A stretch of DNA of 64,000 nt, from positions 1-64,000 of the forward strand of contig NZ_JAPDPJ010000019.1 of assembly GCF_026013605.1 (NCBI RefSeq). Direction: 5' to 3'. This stretch comes from Plebeiibacterium sediminum (GTDB lineage: Bacteria; Bacteroidota; Bacteroidia; Bacteroidales; Marinilabiliaceae). Below the pieces are notes generated by a model. It was given only the letters and a program-made list of their open reading frames with translations, was not told the origin of the DNA and ran no database searches. Positions within the stretch are counted from its first letter, which is position 1. The number at the start of each line of letters is the position of its first letter. The translations under genes and the position numbers were made by a program. This document shows positions 36,140 to 45,300 of the stretch, piece by piece.

Positions 36140-39100
36140 TTAGAATTTTAAATTAACTCCACAATTAATTGTTTTCATAATAGGATAGCGGTTTGAGCCA
36201 TTACTTTCAGGGTCTGCAATACCATCAATATGATCCCATGTAACTAAGTTGTTAGCATTTACATAAAGTCTGCAATCGCTGATACCAACTGTTTTAATCC
36301 ATCTGGTAGGAAGCGTATAACTTAACTCAATGTTTTTCAATCTAACAAAAGCACCATTCTTTAAGAAATAAGAGTTTAAACGCTGATTGTGGTCTCCGTT
36401 ATTATCATAGTGTAATAAAGGATATTTAGCGTTAGCTAAGTTGTATTCTTCGCTTTGAGAAGGATCCCATCTGTCAAGGTGATGTTCTTTTACTTTACCA
36501 CCACCAACAAAAGAATACATTGCTTCAGCATCGTAATATCTACTTACGTGATCAACTCCCTGGAACATTACACTAAAACCCCATCCTTTGTAATTACATC
36601 CTAATGATAAAGCATAAGTGTTTTCTGGAACATTACTAAAACCAATAACAGTTTCATCGCGTTCGTCAATAAATCCATCATTGTTAATATCACGATATTT
36701 CAAGTCACCAACCTTTACATCTCCAAAAGTAGAAACTGGCATATCAGGATTTGCTAAATCAGCAGCAGTAACAAAACCATCACTAATTAAACCAAAGTAC
36801 TGTCCGATAGGATTACCTTCACGTTTTCTGTACTCGGTTTTTAAATCTGGCTCATCCATATCTTTAATCTCATTCTTAGCATGAGCAAAAGTTACGCCTA
36901 CATTGTATGTAAAGTTCTCACCAATACTGCTGGCATGTTTTAATTCAATTTCGAAACCGCTGTTTTTAGTTTTACCTAAGTTACCAGCAGCCATTGTTAC
37001 ACCAACCCATTCAGGACGAGTAAGGAATTCAGTAAGAATATTATTACGTTCTTCGTTAAATACGTCAATATTACCGCTTAATAAACCATTCCATAATCCA
37101 AATTCAATACCTGCATTGTATTTGTTAGCGCGTTCCCATGTTACACCGTAGTTAGGATATTGTCCTTCGTAAATACCGGTGTATCCAGATGTACCGAAAC
37201 GGTAAGCACCACCTAACTGAGTCCATTTTTGCTCATATAAGAAACGTTGACGTACGCCATTAACTTTATAGATATCGTTACCCACCTGTCCGTAAGATGC
37301 TCTAATTTTTAAGTTATTAAGCCAGTCTTTAGTATTGCTCATAAATGCCTCGTTGTTTAATCTCCATCCAAGAGAGAATGAAGGGAAAAATCCGAATCTT
37401 TTTCCTTCCATAAAGTTCTCAGAACCGTTATATCCAGCATTTATCTCTAATAAATAGCGATCATCGTATCCATAAGTTACACGACCAACTAAACCTTGAT
37501 ATCTTTGTGCTAAATCAGCCTGATGACGGTAGTCATTTTGGTTGTAAAGGATCATTGCAGTAACATCGTTTTTACCGAATTTACGTGCATAGTTTAATTG
37601 ATATTCAAAATATAACTTTAAAGTTGTTGTTTGATTGTTACCAGCATAACCTAATTCAGTATCACTATTGAATTGGTTGTAGGCATCAATTGACTCATAG
37701 TTGCTTCTGTCATTAAGCTCATAAGTAGCAAAATTCGCAGTAAATCTTCTGTTATAGTATGCATCGTAGTCAAACGACATCATGGCTTTAGCTTTTAAAC
37801 CTTCAGTAAGCCAGTCCATTTTGTAATCAACAATAAAGTTTGTTTCACTAATGGTATTGGTTGCTCTGTAAAAACCTGCCTTAGCTAAACGAGCAGCAAT
37901 GTTGTTTTGGTATTGCGAACTACCTCCATATAATGTTCTTTCAGAGTCTCCTTCTGGAATAGTATAGCTAACAGGAAATAACCAACCCGGAGTGTGGTTT
38001 ATTTCATAAAATACTTCGCTAAAAGACGAACTTTCAGAAGTGTTTGGTCCGTTACGCTCCTCGAAACGAGTTCCGAAGTTAATAGAAGCAGTAAGATCTT
38101 GTGATAATAAAAAGTCAAGGTTAGCACGGAATGCGTATCTGCGGAAACTTGTATTTGATTTGTTTCCATATTTATCTAAACTTAAGTCTTTATATAAACC
38201 TTGTTGGTCGTAATACTCACCAGAAGCAAAATATCTCATTCTTTTTGTACCACCCTGTACGTTTACATTATAACGTTGTGCAGGAGCTGAAGAACGTAAA
38301 ATTTCGTCATACCAGTCTACATTAGGATATAACATAGCGTTTAATCCGTCTAATTGACCAGCTGAAGACTGACGATACATATCTATATCAGAAGCAGAGA
38401 ATTGAGATGGTAAACCATCATTTGATAATGCTTCTTCTAACAACATAACTGAGTTGTAAGAATCCAAATAAGTGTTTTCTCTTGTAGGGCTTTGTGATTG
38501 CCAGTTTGCAGTTAAACTTACAACTGGTTTTTGATCACGACCTCTTTTAGTTGTAACAAGGATTACACCGTTTGCACCACGTACACCATATACTGCAGTT
38601 GCAGATGCATCTTTTAATACAGAAATAGCTTCAATATCATCAGGAGCAATCTGCGAAAAAGAACGTTCAACACCATCTACTAAGATAAGAGGTTGTCCGT
38701 CACCGGCAAATGTTGCACGTCCACGAATAAAGATTTGTGAGTCATCAGCACCCGGAGCACCAGATGACTGAGATGTTACCACACCAGGAATTTTACCAGA
38801 AATAGCCTGAGTAATGTTGGCTGCAGGTGATTTCAAAATTTCCTTTGAAGACAATTGAGAGATGGCTCCAACTACACTTTCCTTTTTCTGTGCACCATAA
38901 CCAACAACAACAACTTCTTCTAATTCCTGATCATCTTTACGTAATGTTACGTTGAAAGATGTTTGACCGTTTAAAGCGATTTCCTGGCTTGCAAAACCAA
39001 TAAAACTTACAACGATTACTGATTGACTACCACTTACAGTAAGATTAAATTCTCCGTTAAAATCAGTAACGGTACCATTAGTAGTGCCTTTTTCAACAAT

Positions 39101-39259
39101 AGTAGCACCAATAATTGTTTCTCCTGTATCGTCTTTTATTGTACCACTAATATTCACCGACTGTGCAAAAATATTTTGCCCGGCCAGAAAAAACATCAGT
39201 ATTATCATCATACCTACCAATCGATAAGATGATGCTATATTACTTGTTATTTTTTTCAT
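36140..39259 (-). CDS. SusC/RagA TonB-dependent transporter, first pair of locus B
   Basis: A 1039-residue outer-membrane transporter. The signal peptide ends at NIFAQ (about 33). A carboxypeptidase-D-like domain spans about 36-115. The TonB-box-like EVVVVGYGAQKKE precedes the plug, which contains AVYGVRGANGVILVTTKRG, and the barrel ends with NCGVNLKF. No STN domain is present, consistent with HTCS control. It lies 21 bp after the LamG lipoprotein gene and 6 bp before its susD, in the same operon. Confidence 0.94.
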   Translation of the reverse strand: MKKITSNIASSYRLVGMMIILMFFLAGQNIFAQSVNISGTIKDDTGETIIGATIVEKGTTNGTVTDFNGEFNLTVSGSQSVIVVSFIGFASQEIALNGQTSFNVTLRKDDQELEEVVVVGYGAQKKESVVGAISQLSSKEILKSPAANITQAISGKIPGVVTSQSSGAPGADDSQIFIRGRATFAGDGQPLILVDGVERSFSQIAPDDIEAISVLKDASATAVYGVRGANGVILVTTKRGRDQKPVVSLTANWQSQSPTRENTYLDSYNSVMLLEEALSNDGLPSQFSASDIDMYRQSSAGQLDGLNAMLYPNVDWYDEILRSSAPAQRYNVNVQGGTKRMRYFASGEYYDQQGLYKDLSLDKYGNKSNTSFRRYAFRANLDFLLSQDLTASINFGTRFEERNGPNTSESSSFSEVFYEINHTPGWLFPVSYTIPEGDSERTLYGGSSQYQNNIAARLAKAGFYRATNTISETNFIVDYKMDWLTEGLKAKAMMSFDYDAYYNRRFTANFATYELNDRSNYESIDAYNQFNSDTELGYAGNNQTTTLKLYFEYQLNYARKFGKNDVTAMILYNQNDYRHQADLAQRYQGLVGRVTYGYDDRYLLEINAGYNGSENFMEGKRFGFFPSFSLGWRLNNEAFMSNTKDWLNNLKIRASYGQVGNDIYKVNGVRQRFLYEQKWTQLGGAYRFGTSGYTGIYEGQYPNYGVTWERANKYNAGIEFGLWNGLLSGNIDVFNEERNNILTEFLTRPEWVGVTMAAGNLGKTKNSGFEIELKHASSIGENFTYNVGVTFAHAKNEIKDMDEPDLKTEYRKREGNPIGQYFGLISDGFVTAADLANPDMPVSTFGDVKVGDLKYRDINNDGFIDERDETVIGFSNVPENTYALSLGCNYKGWGFSVMFQGVDHVSRYYDAEAMYSFVGGGKVKEHHLDRWDPSQSEEYNLANAKYPLLHYDNNGDHNQRLNSYFLKNGAFVRLKNIELSYTLPTRWIKTVGISDCRLYVNANNLVTWDHIDGIADPESNGSNRYPIMKTINCGVNLKF

Positions 39260-39280
39260 AATTAATATCTTGACTTAAGA

Positions 39281-41524
39281 TTAATTGCCTGCATATTTTG
39301 CAGTCATTATATTTGCTATTTGACTTTCAGAAAGTGCTACAGAATAAATAGCTACATCATCAAATTTATATGATGGGTCATTGTCACCCCAGTTCCATGC
39401 CTGATTACCCCCCAGACAAACATAAGGAAGTAAGTTACCTTGAGTTAAAGGACCTGAAATATATTGACCGCCTTTTGTTACTCCATCTACAGTCCAACTG
39501 TTTCTAACAACACCATCTACGTAAATAGTTAAAGTTGTTTCAGTCCAAACTGCAGTGTAGAAATGCCAAGCACCATCATGTAACCAATCATTAACAGCGT
39601 AATTTGCTCCTTCGTCATTTTGTTCGTTTGTAAAATCACACCATTCACCACTAGGACAATTCACTTGAGCAACAAGTCTTGATTGTAAAATCATCATTGG
39701 TGTAGTGTTTGAGTTGTCAACAGGAGCTGCACCATAAGCAGAAAATAAAGGATACCAATTAAAACCAGTATCAGCAGTACCTTGATTTGCCCAGAATGAA
39801 ATAGTCATTTCATTAGTTTGAGCATTTGAAATGTTAGAAAAGATATTGCTTGGTAATAATAAGTAGTTTGTTCTTTGAGCTTCAGTACCACCTTCTCCTA
39901 CATTGTAAAATACTTGTCCAAAGTATTGGCTGTCGTCAGAATTATCAGCAACAATTTCACCTGAACCAATAATTTGCTCTGTAGTTAAACCATTTTCAAA
40001 ATCCTGAGCATAAACAGGAGTTGGAATCACGTCTGGATTCGTGTATTTTTGATTAATGATTTCTTCAATTTGAGTTACCGATAAAGCTTCAGAATAAATA
40101 GCTACATCATCAAATTTATATGAAGGGTCATTATCTCCCCAATTCCAAGCCTGGTTACCACCTAAACAAATATAATTAAGTAGATTACCTTGAGTTAAAG
40201 GACCAGAAATGTATTGGCCTTCTTTTGTAACACCATCAACAGTCCAACTATTTCTAACCACACCATCAACGTAAACAGTTAATGTTGTTGAAGTCCATAC
40301 TGCAGAGTAGAAGTGCCAAGCACCATCATGTAACCAATCATTAACAGCGTAATTTTCGCCATTGTCATTTTGCGCATTGGTAAAATCACACCATTCACCA
40401 CCAGGACAATTTACTTGAGCTACAAGTCTCGATTGTAAAATCATCATTGGAGTAGTGTTGGAATTATTGTTTGGAGCTGCACCATATGCAGAAAATAAAG
40501 GATACCAGTTAAAACCAACATCAGCAGTACCTTGATTAGCCCAGAATGAAATAGTCATTTCATTAGTTTGAGCATTGGTAATGTTAGAGAAAATGTTACC
40601 TGGTAATAATAGGTAATTAGTTCTTTGTGCTTCTGTTCCATCTGCACCTACATTATAGAATACTTTACCAAAGTATTGATTTTCTTCTGAGTCGTCAGTA
40701 ACAACTGAACCGGATCCCACGATTTGTTCTGTAGATAAACCAAACTCAAAGTTCTGATAATAAATTGGTGTAGGAAGTTCAACTCCTGCATCTTTTTCAA
40801 TTGTGGGAACTTCAATATAATTGGCTGTAATAATGTTTCTAAACGTACTGATGTTGTCTACCCAAATTGAACCAGGAGCCGTTCCTGAACCATATCCCAA
40901 ATAAAAATATTGTAGAGAAGGAATTACATCAATAACTTTTTGGAAATCAATTTCTGAAGTAGAAACATTAAGAGTTTCTGCTCCATCTACATTTACTAAG
41001 TAACCCTCAGTGTTAATTACGATAGCTAAGTAGTGCCATTCGTTAGCTGAAAATAAATCTTCAGAAACACTATTAGATGTTGTTCCTTCTGGTGTTTCAA
41101 AAGTTAATGAGCCATTCTCTGTCATATACAATGTTGTTCCTTCATCGTTAGAAAATGAGAAAACTGCAGCATTGTCCGGATTAGTATCCGAAACTTTCAC
41201 CCACATTGTAATAGAAATACCTTTTTGTAAAGATGCCTCATAAAGAGAACTGTTTGTTTTAATGTATCCTGTATTTAATTCAGGAACATAACCAATAACA
41301 TCATCCACAATAATTGAAGGATTTGTACCTCCTTCATATGCACCTAATGTAACTTCCTCGGGAAATTCTGAACCAAACTTCAATTCCCCCCTCAAAACCA
41401 GTTTTGGGTATACTTGATTTCCTGCTTCCGGGTCCATTTTTCCCCATTCAGAACAGGACCAGGTCCCCAGCAAACCGAAGATTGCTAATACTAGCAAAAA
41501 CTTGTTTGTTAGTTTCATTTTCAT
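39281..41524 (-). CDS. Surface glycan-binding lipoprotein with three LamG-like domains
   Basis: A lipoprotein of 747 residues from ATG 41524 (ATG 41539 is the alternative start). The lipobox is TWSC and SEWGKMDPEAG follows. Three concanavalin-A/LamG-like modules can be seen: a divergent one at about 75-240, then two near-identical ones at about 253-502 and 503-747. Both copies carry the cysteine-containing loop VNCPxGEWCDFT and the end CLGGNQAWNWGDNDPSYKFD. Its position before two SusCD pairs matches the surface glycan-binding protein slot of arabinan PULs. It has no catalytic signature, so arabinan capture at the surface is the likely role. It is the first gene of the operon. Confidence 0.85.
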   Translation of the reverse strand: MKMKLTNKFLLVLAIFGLLGTWSCSEWGKMDPEAGNQVYPKLVLRGELKFGSEFPEEVTLGAYEGGTNPSIIVDDVIGYVPELNTGYIKTNSSLYEASLQKGISITMWVKVSDTNPDNAAVFSFSNDEGTTLYMTENGSLTFETPEGTTSNSVSEDLFSANEWHYLAIVINTEGYLVNVDGAETLNVSTSEIDFQKVIDVIPSLQYFYLGYGSGTAPGSIWVDNISTFRNIITANYIEVPTIEKDAGVELPTPIYYQNFEFGLSTEQIVGSGSVVTDDSEENQYFGKVFYNVGADGTEAQRTNYLLLPGNIFSNITNAQTNEMTISFWANQGTADVGFNWYPLFSAYGAAPNNNSNTTPMMILQSRLVAQVNCPGGEWCDFTNAQNDNGENYAVNDWLHDGAWHFYSAVWTSTTLTVYVDGVVRNSWTVDGVTKEGQYISGPLTQGNLLNYICLGGNQAWNWGDNDPSYKFDDVAIYSEALSVTQIEEIINQKYTNPDVIPTPVYAQDFENGLTTEQIIGSGEIVADNSDDSQYFGQVFYNVGEGGTEAQRTNYLLLPSNIFSNISNAQTNEMTISFWANQGTADTGFNWYPLFSAYGAAPVDNSNTTPMMILQSRLVAQVNCPSGEWCDFTNEQNDEGANYAVNDWLHDGAWHFYTAVWTETTLTIYVDGVVRNSWTVDGVTKGGQYISGPLTQGNLLPYVCLGGNQAWNWGDNDPSYKFDDVAIYSVALSESQIANIMTAKYAGN
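39284..40018 (-). repeat. Tandem intragenic duplication, copy 2
   Basis: 735 bp that encode the last LamG-like module of the surface lipoprotein. By eye about 85% of residues match copy 1 at 40019-40768, with which it is directly contiguous. Confidence 0.88.
40019..40768 (-). repeat. Tandem intragenic duplication, copy 1
   Basis: 750 bp that encode the middle LamG-like module plus a short linker. It is the partner of 39284-40018, with long identical stretches such as the one containing ANQGTADxGFNWYPLFSAYG. Confidence 0.88.
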
Positions 41525-41539
41525 AGTCTTTGTTAACAT

Positions 41540-41772
41540 TAATATTTATGTTGCTTTTTGCATAAAGAATTTTTTTTAGTGATGTTTCTTTATGACCAAT
41601 AATCACATCAAACAGCCTCAATTATCATTTTTTTTGGTTGAGGACTGTAATTTTCACTAACTCATATTTAAAAAATTTAATAATTACTAAACAATTGACC
41701 CATTAAAAGGGGTGCGGTGTGGTTTTTAAGAATTTTTTCAGTTCTGCGATAAAAATGTTTTAAAATGTTAAT
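41540..41772 (-). promoter_or_regulatory. Long structured leader of the locus B operon
   Basis: About 225-240 nt lie between the predicted transcription start and the start codon. Two hairpins are visible on either strand: CATAAAGAA (41561-41569) with TTCTTTATG (41586-41594), and CAG-CCTCAA (41613-41621) with TTGAGG-A-CTG (41638-41647). Neither has a T run on the minus strand, so they are not ordinary terminators. Confidence 0.4.
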
Positions 41773-41835
41773 CAAATGTACTCTGGCTTTATAACTTAAA
41801 GGTTCATAATTATTTTTTTGAAGTGGATATTTGTT
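41773..41835 (-). promoter_or_regulatory. Promoter and putative HTCS operator of the locus B operon
   Basis: On the minus strand AACAAATATCC (41835-41825) is followed after exactly 44 bp by TACATTTG (41780-41773). TGAACC at 41806-41801 may be a second half-site. Around the -7 box the sequence matches the locus A promoter over AATGTTAAnCAAATGTA as written on the plus strand (41764-41780 and 22248-22264). Confidence 0.65.
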
Positions 41836-42322
41836 TACACAAATTTACCCATAGGTCAGAATTGTAAAATGCGCTGTATTCAGAGGATAAGGAGGACTTA
41901 AGAGGTGCTAAAACACTGGTGGGAGGGCTTGTGAGGGTGAAATAAGAGGCGTGAGCTATAATTAAGGGGTGAATTAATTATCCACCATAAAGAACTAATA
42001 ATCCACTTCAGGGGTCTTATATTTTAACATTTGACATCGTAATTTAAAGATTTACATGCTAAAAGAAGTTAAATTTAACATCTTGATAAGGGTAGAAAAC
42101 CACCTAAGAGTATTATTTTTGTTTTTTCAGGCTTGTGACCTATAGGTATTCAGATTGCAAAATATTAAGGAATATAATAAAAGGTTAAAATTTAATATCT
42201 GTGATAGGTCTAATTATAATTCTAAGCCATTTTTAATGGTATAATTTCCATTACCATATTTGAGTTAATTAGTAGGTTTTGTGAATAATAATAATTAAGA
42301 AAGCTGTATTTAATAATTGGAG
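41836..42322. other. Divergent spacer upstream of HTCS 2
   Basis: An AT-rich region between the operator of the minus-strand operon and HTCS 2. TAGGTTTTG at 42273-42281 resembles TACGTTTTG upstream of HTCS 1 and may be its -7 element. A short inverted repeat ATGGTA/TACCAT lies at 42236-42257. No ORF is seen. Confidence 0.35.
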
Positions 42323-42330
42323 AAGGAGGG
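42323..42330 (+). promoter_or_regulatory. Shine-Dalgarno-like site of HTCS 2
   Basis: AAGGAGGG ends 5 nt before ATG 42336. Such a strong site is unusual in this window and fixes the start at 42336 rather than the in-frame ATG at 42348. Confidence 0.6.
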
Positions 42331-42335
42331 ATTTA

Positions 42336-45300
42336 ATGTATTTGTTAATGAATAGGATTGTTTTTTTAAGGAGTATTTTATTGTTTGGCCTGTTGTCTGG
42401 GTTTTCTTACTTAAAAGGGAATCCTTACGATGTTTCCAGAATGTATGAGTATATTGATATATCCAATGGACTTCCTCAGAATACAGTTCGATGTTTTGAA
42501 AAAGATAATTTTGGTTTTATCTGGATCGGAACAGATTACGGTTTATGTAGATATGATGGTTATGACTTTGAGTATTATAATGCATCTAATAATTCTTTAT
42601 CATTAAATGACAATAGAATTGTTGATATTCTTGCCGATTCAAGAGGACTGATATGGATTGTAACTCAAAGTGGAGTACAGATATTAAATTCAACCACGGA
42701 TAAATTTATTGACGTTTCCAATAGCGATGTGCGTGAAATTCTTAGTAAAGATATCGTTCAGGTAGTAGAAGCCAATTCTCATATTTGGATTGCAACTTTA
42801 AATGAAGGGATTTATGATTTAGAAGTAAAGAAAGGAAGTGCTGAAATTATAGTTCACTCACATTATGGATTAGGAACAAATGAAGGTGCCGTTTCTTGTA
42901 TTACGTATGGTGAAGATGATCATATTTATGTAGGTACCAATAAAGATGTATATATGTTTAATCATGAGATTGGAGGATTTGAAAAAATACAATTAGATAT
43001 CCGAATTTCATTTGATGTTTACGTTCTTTATCAGGACGATGATTGTTTATGGATTGGAACAACTAATGGCTTATTCAGGTATTATCCTAAAACAAAACAA
43101 TTGGATTGGTATGCCCACAACAGTTCCGATAAAAACACTATAGCTCACTCTAATGTTACGTCGTTAATAAAAGATGCTACAGGTAAATTATTGGTAGGTA
43201 CTCTGGGAGGACTTTGTGTTTATAACTCAGAAACCAATGACTTTTCGCAAATACGACTGTTCTCATCTGTTAATGGTGGGCCTAATTATGTGTTTGTTAG
43301 TGAGTTGTTTGCCGATAAAGAAGGTAATGTATGGATAGGTACAGAAAAAACAGGAGTAGTACACTCTAATGTTTTTAGTAAAAAGTTCTATTCGTTTAAA
43401 GAAGATGATCAATACAAACCATTTAATTATAATATCATTAATTCTATTCACGTATCAGATATAGAGATATGGGTTGGTACAGCGGGAGATGGATTGTATT
43501 GGTATAATAGAATTGACCAGTCTGTTAAGCATTTAAAATTTGGCCCGGGTAGTTCCGGTGGTTTAACAAGTGATTTTATTTCAGCTTTTATTGAAGATCA
43601 GAAAGGAAATAAGTGGATAGGTGCATGGGGTACAGGAATACAAAAATTGAATATTGAAGATGGCAAGAATATATTCCGATCTTATCTACACGCCCAGGGA
43701 TTGCCATCAACTTTTATTTCTTGCTTTTATATAGGTTCCAGAGGAGAATTGATTGTTGGAACAAATAGTGGACTCGCTGTTTATGATGAAAAGAACAACT
43801 TATTTGTACCAGTGGGAATTACCAATGAGTATAATGCCTGGAAAGTAGGATGCATTCATGAAGATAATAAAGGTTTTTTGTGGGTTGGAACTACTGATGG
43901 ATTGTATCGCTTTAAGGCTGATTTAATTAGTCCGGACAGATCAGAAGAGCTCAGTAAATACGATGTTGTTACTTTTAAAAAGACAGCTCAGAAGGGAAGT
44001 TTGCCCAATGATTATATTACTTGTATTGACGAAGATAGTAATGGTAATGTGTGGGTTGGAACTTATGGAAATGGTATTGCGAAGTGTGTTGCAAATGAGG
44101 ATGGATCTATAGTTTTTGAAAATTATACGGAAGAAGATGGACTAACCAATAATGTGGTATATAAGGTTTTGGTAGATGCAAATGATGATCTTTGGATTAG
44201 TACAGAAAATGGGCTGTCGCATTATAAAGTTAAGGACTCTTTATTTGTAAATTATTATAAAAAAGATGGCTTAAGAAATGATCAGTACTATTGGTCGGCA
44301 GGTTGTAAAGATGACTCTGGTAATCTATATTTTGGAGGTTTAAGTGGATTAAACTTTTTTAATCCGGATAGTATTATCGATTATCCGTCGGGTTCCAAGA
44401 CTTTTATTACAAAGTTGAATGTTGTAAATGATGTAGTTAGAGCAGGTGAAAAAAGACAAGGGATAATTCCTCTTACAAAATCTGTATTTAGTGCTGATAC
44501 CATTCATCTTTCTTATAAAGACAATGTTTTTAGTTTCGAATTTTCGGCTTTGCCTTACTTCTTATCGAGTAAAATCAAATATGAATATCAATTGGAAGGG
44601 GTAGATCAAAATTGGGTGGAAGTAGGAAGTGACAGACGCATTGCCTCTTATACCAACTTAAATGGAGGTGAATACTTGTTTAAAGTCAGATCAACAAATA
44701 TTGATGGCGTCTGGAATAAAAATTACTCTTCTGTTTTACTCATTATTGATCCTCCATATTGGCGAACTTCCTGGTTTAAAATTGTGCTATTGCTGGCATT
44801 GGTTCTGTTAGCTGTAGTTTATGTGCGATATCGTTCCATCAGGATAACAGTTCAAAAACGAAGGTTGGAAAGGATTGTGGAGGAGCGAACTGATGAAATA
44901 AAAGTGAAGAATGAACAACTTGAGCATAATTCTGAAATGTTGATAGCTCGTAATGAGCAGTTGGCGCAGCGTCAGGAAGAAATTGAAAAACAAAAGAACC
45001 TGCTGGAGAAGCAGAATAAAGAGATTATATCACAACGTGATCAGTTAATTGAGCTTAATGAAGAAGTAGAGTCCATCCATCAAAGCAGGATGCAATTTTT
45101 TACCAATATTTCGCATGAATTTCGAACTCCTTTAACATTGATCATCTCTCCAATTGAAAAGATGCTTAATGATAGCTTTTCCTTTTCAAAAGAAAACGTG
45201 AAGCATACCATTAGTTATGTAAAACGAAATGCGGAGCGCTTGTTGATGTTAACCAATGAGATATTGACCTTCAGGAAGTTTGAAGCGGGTAAAATAAAGA

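Noticed and set aside
39284-40768. LamG duplication as an assembly artefact
   Set aside because: The copies differ at many codons spread along the whole unit, which a collapsed or duplicated assembly would not give.
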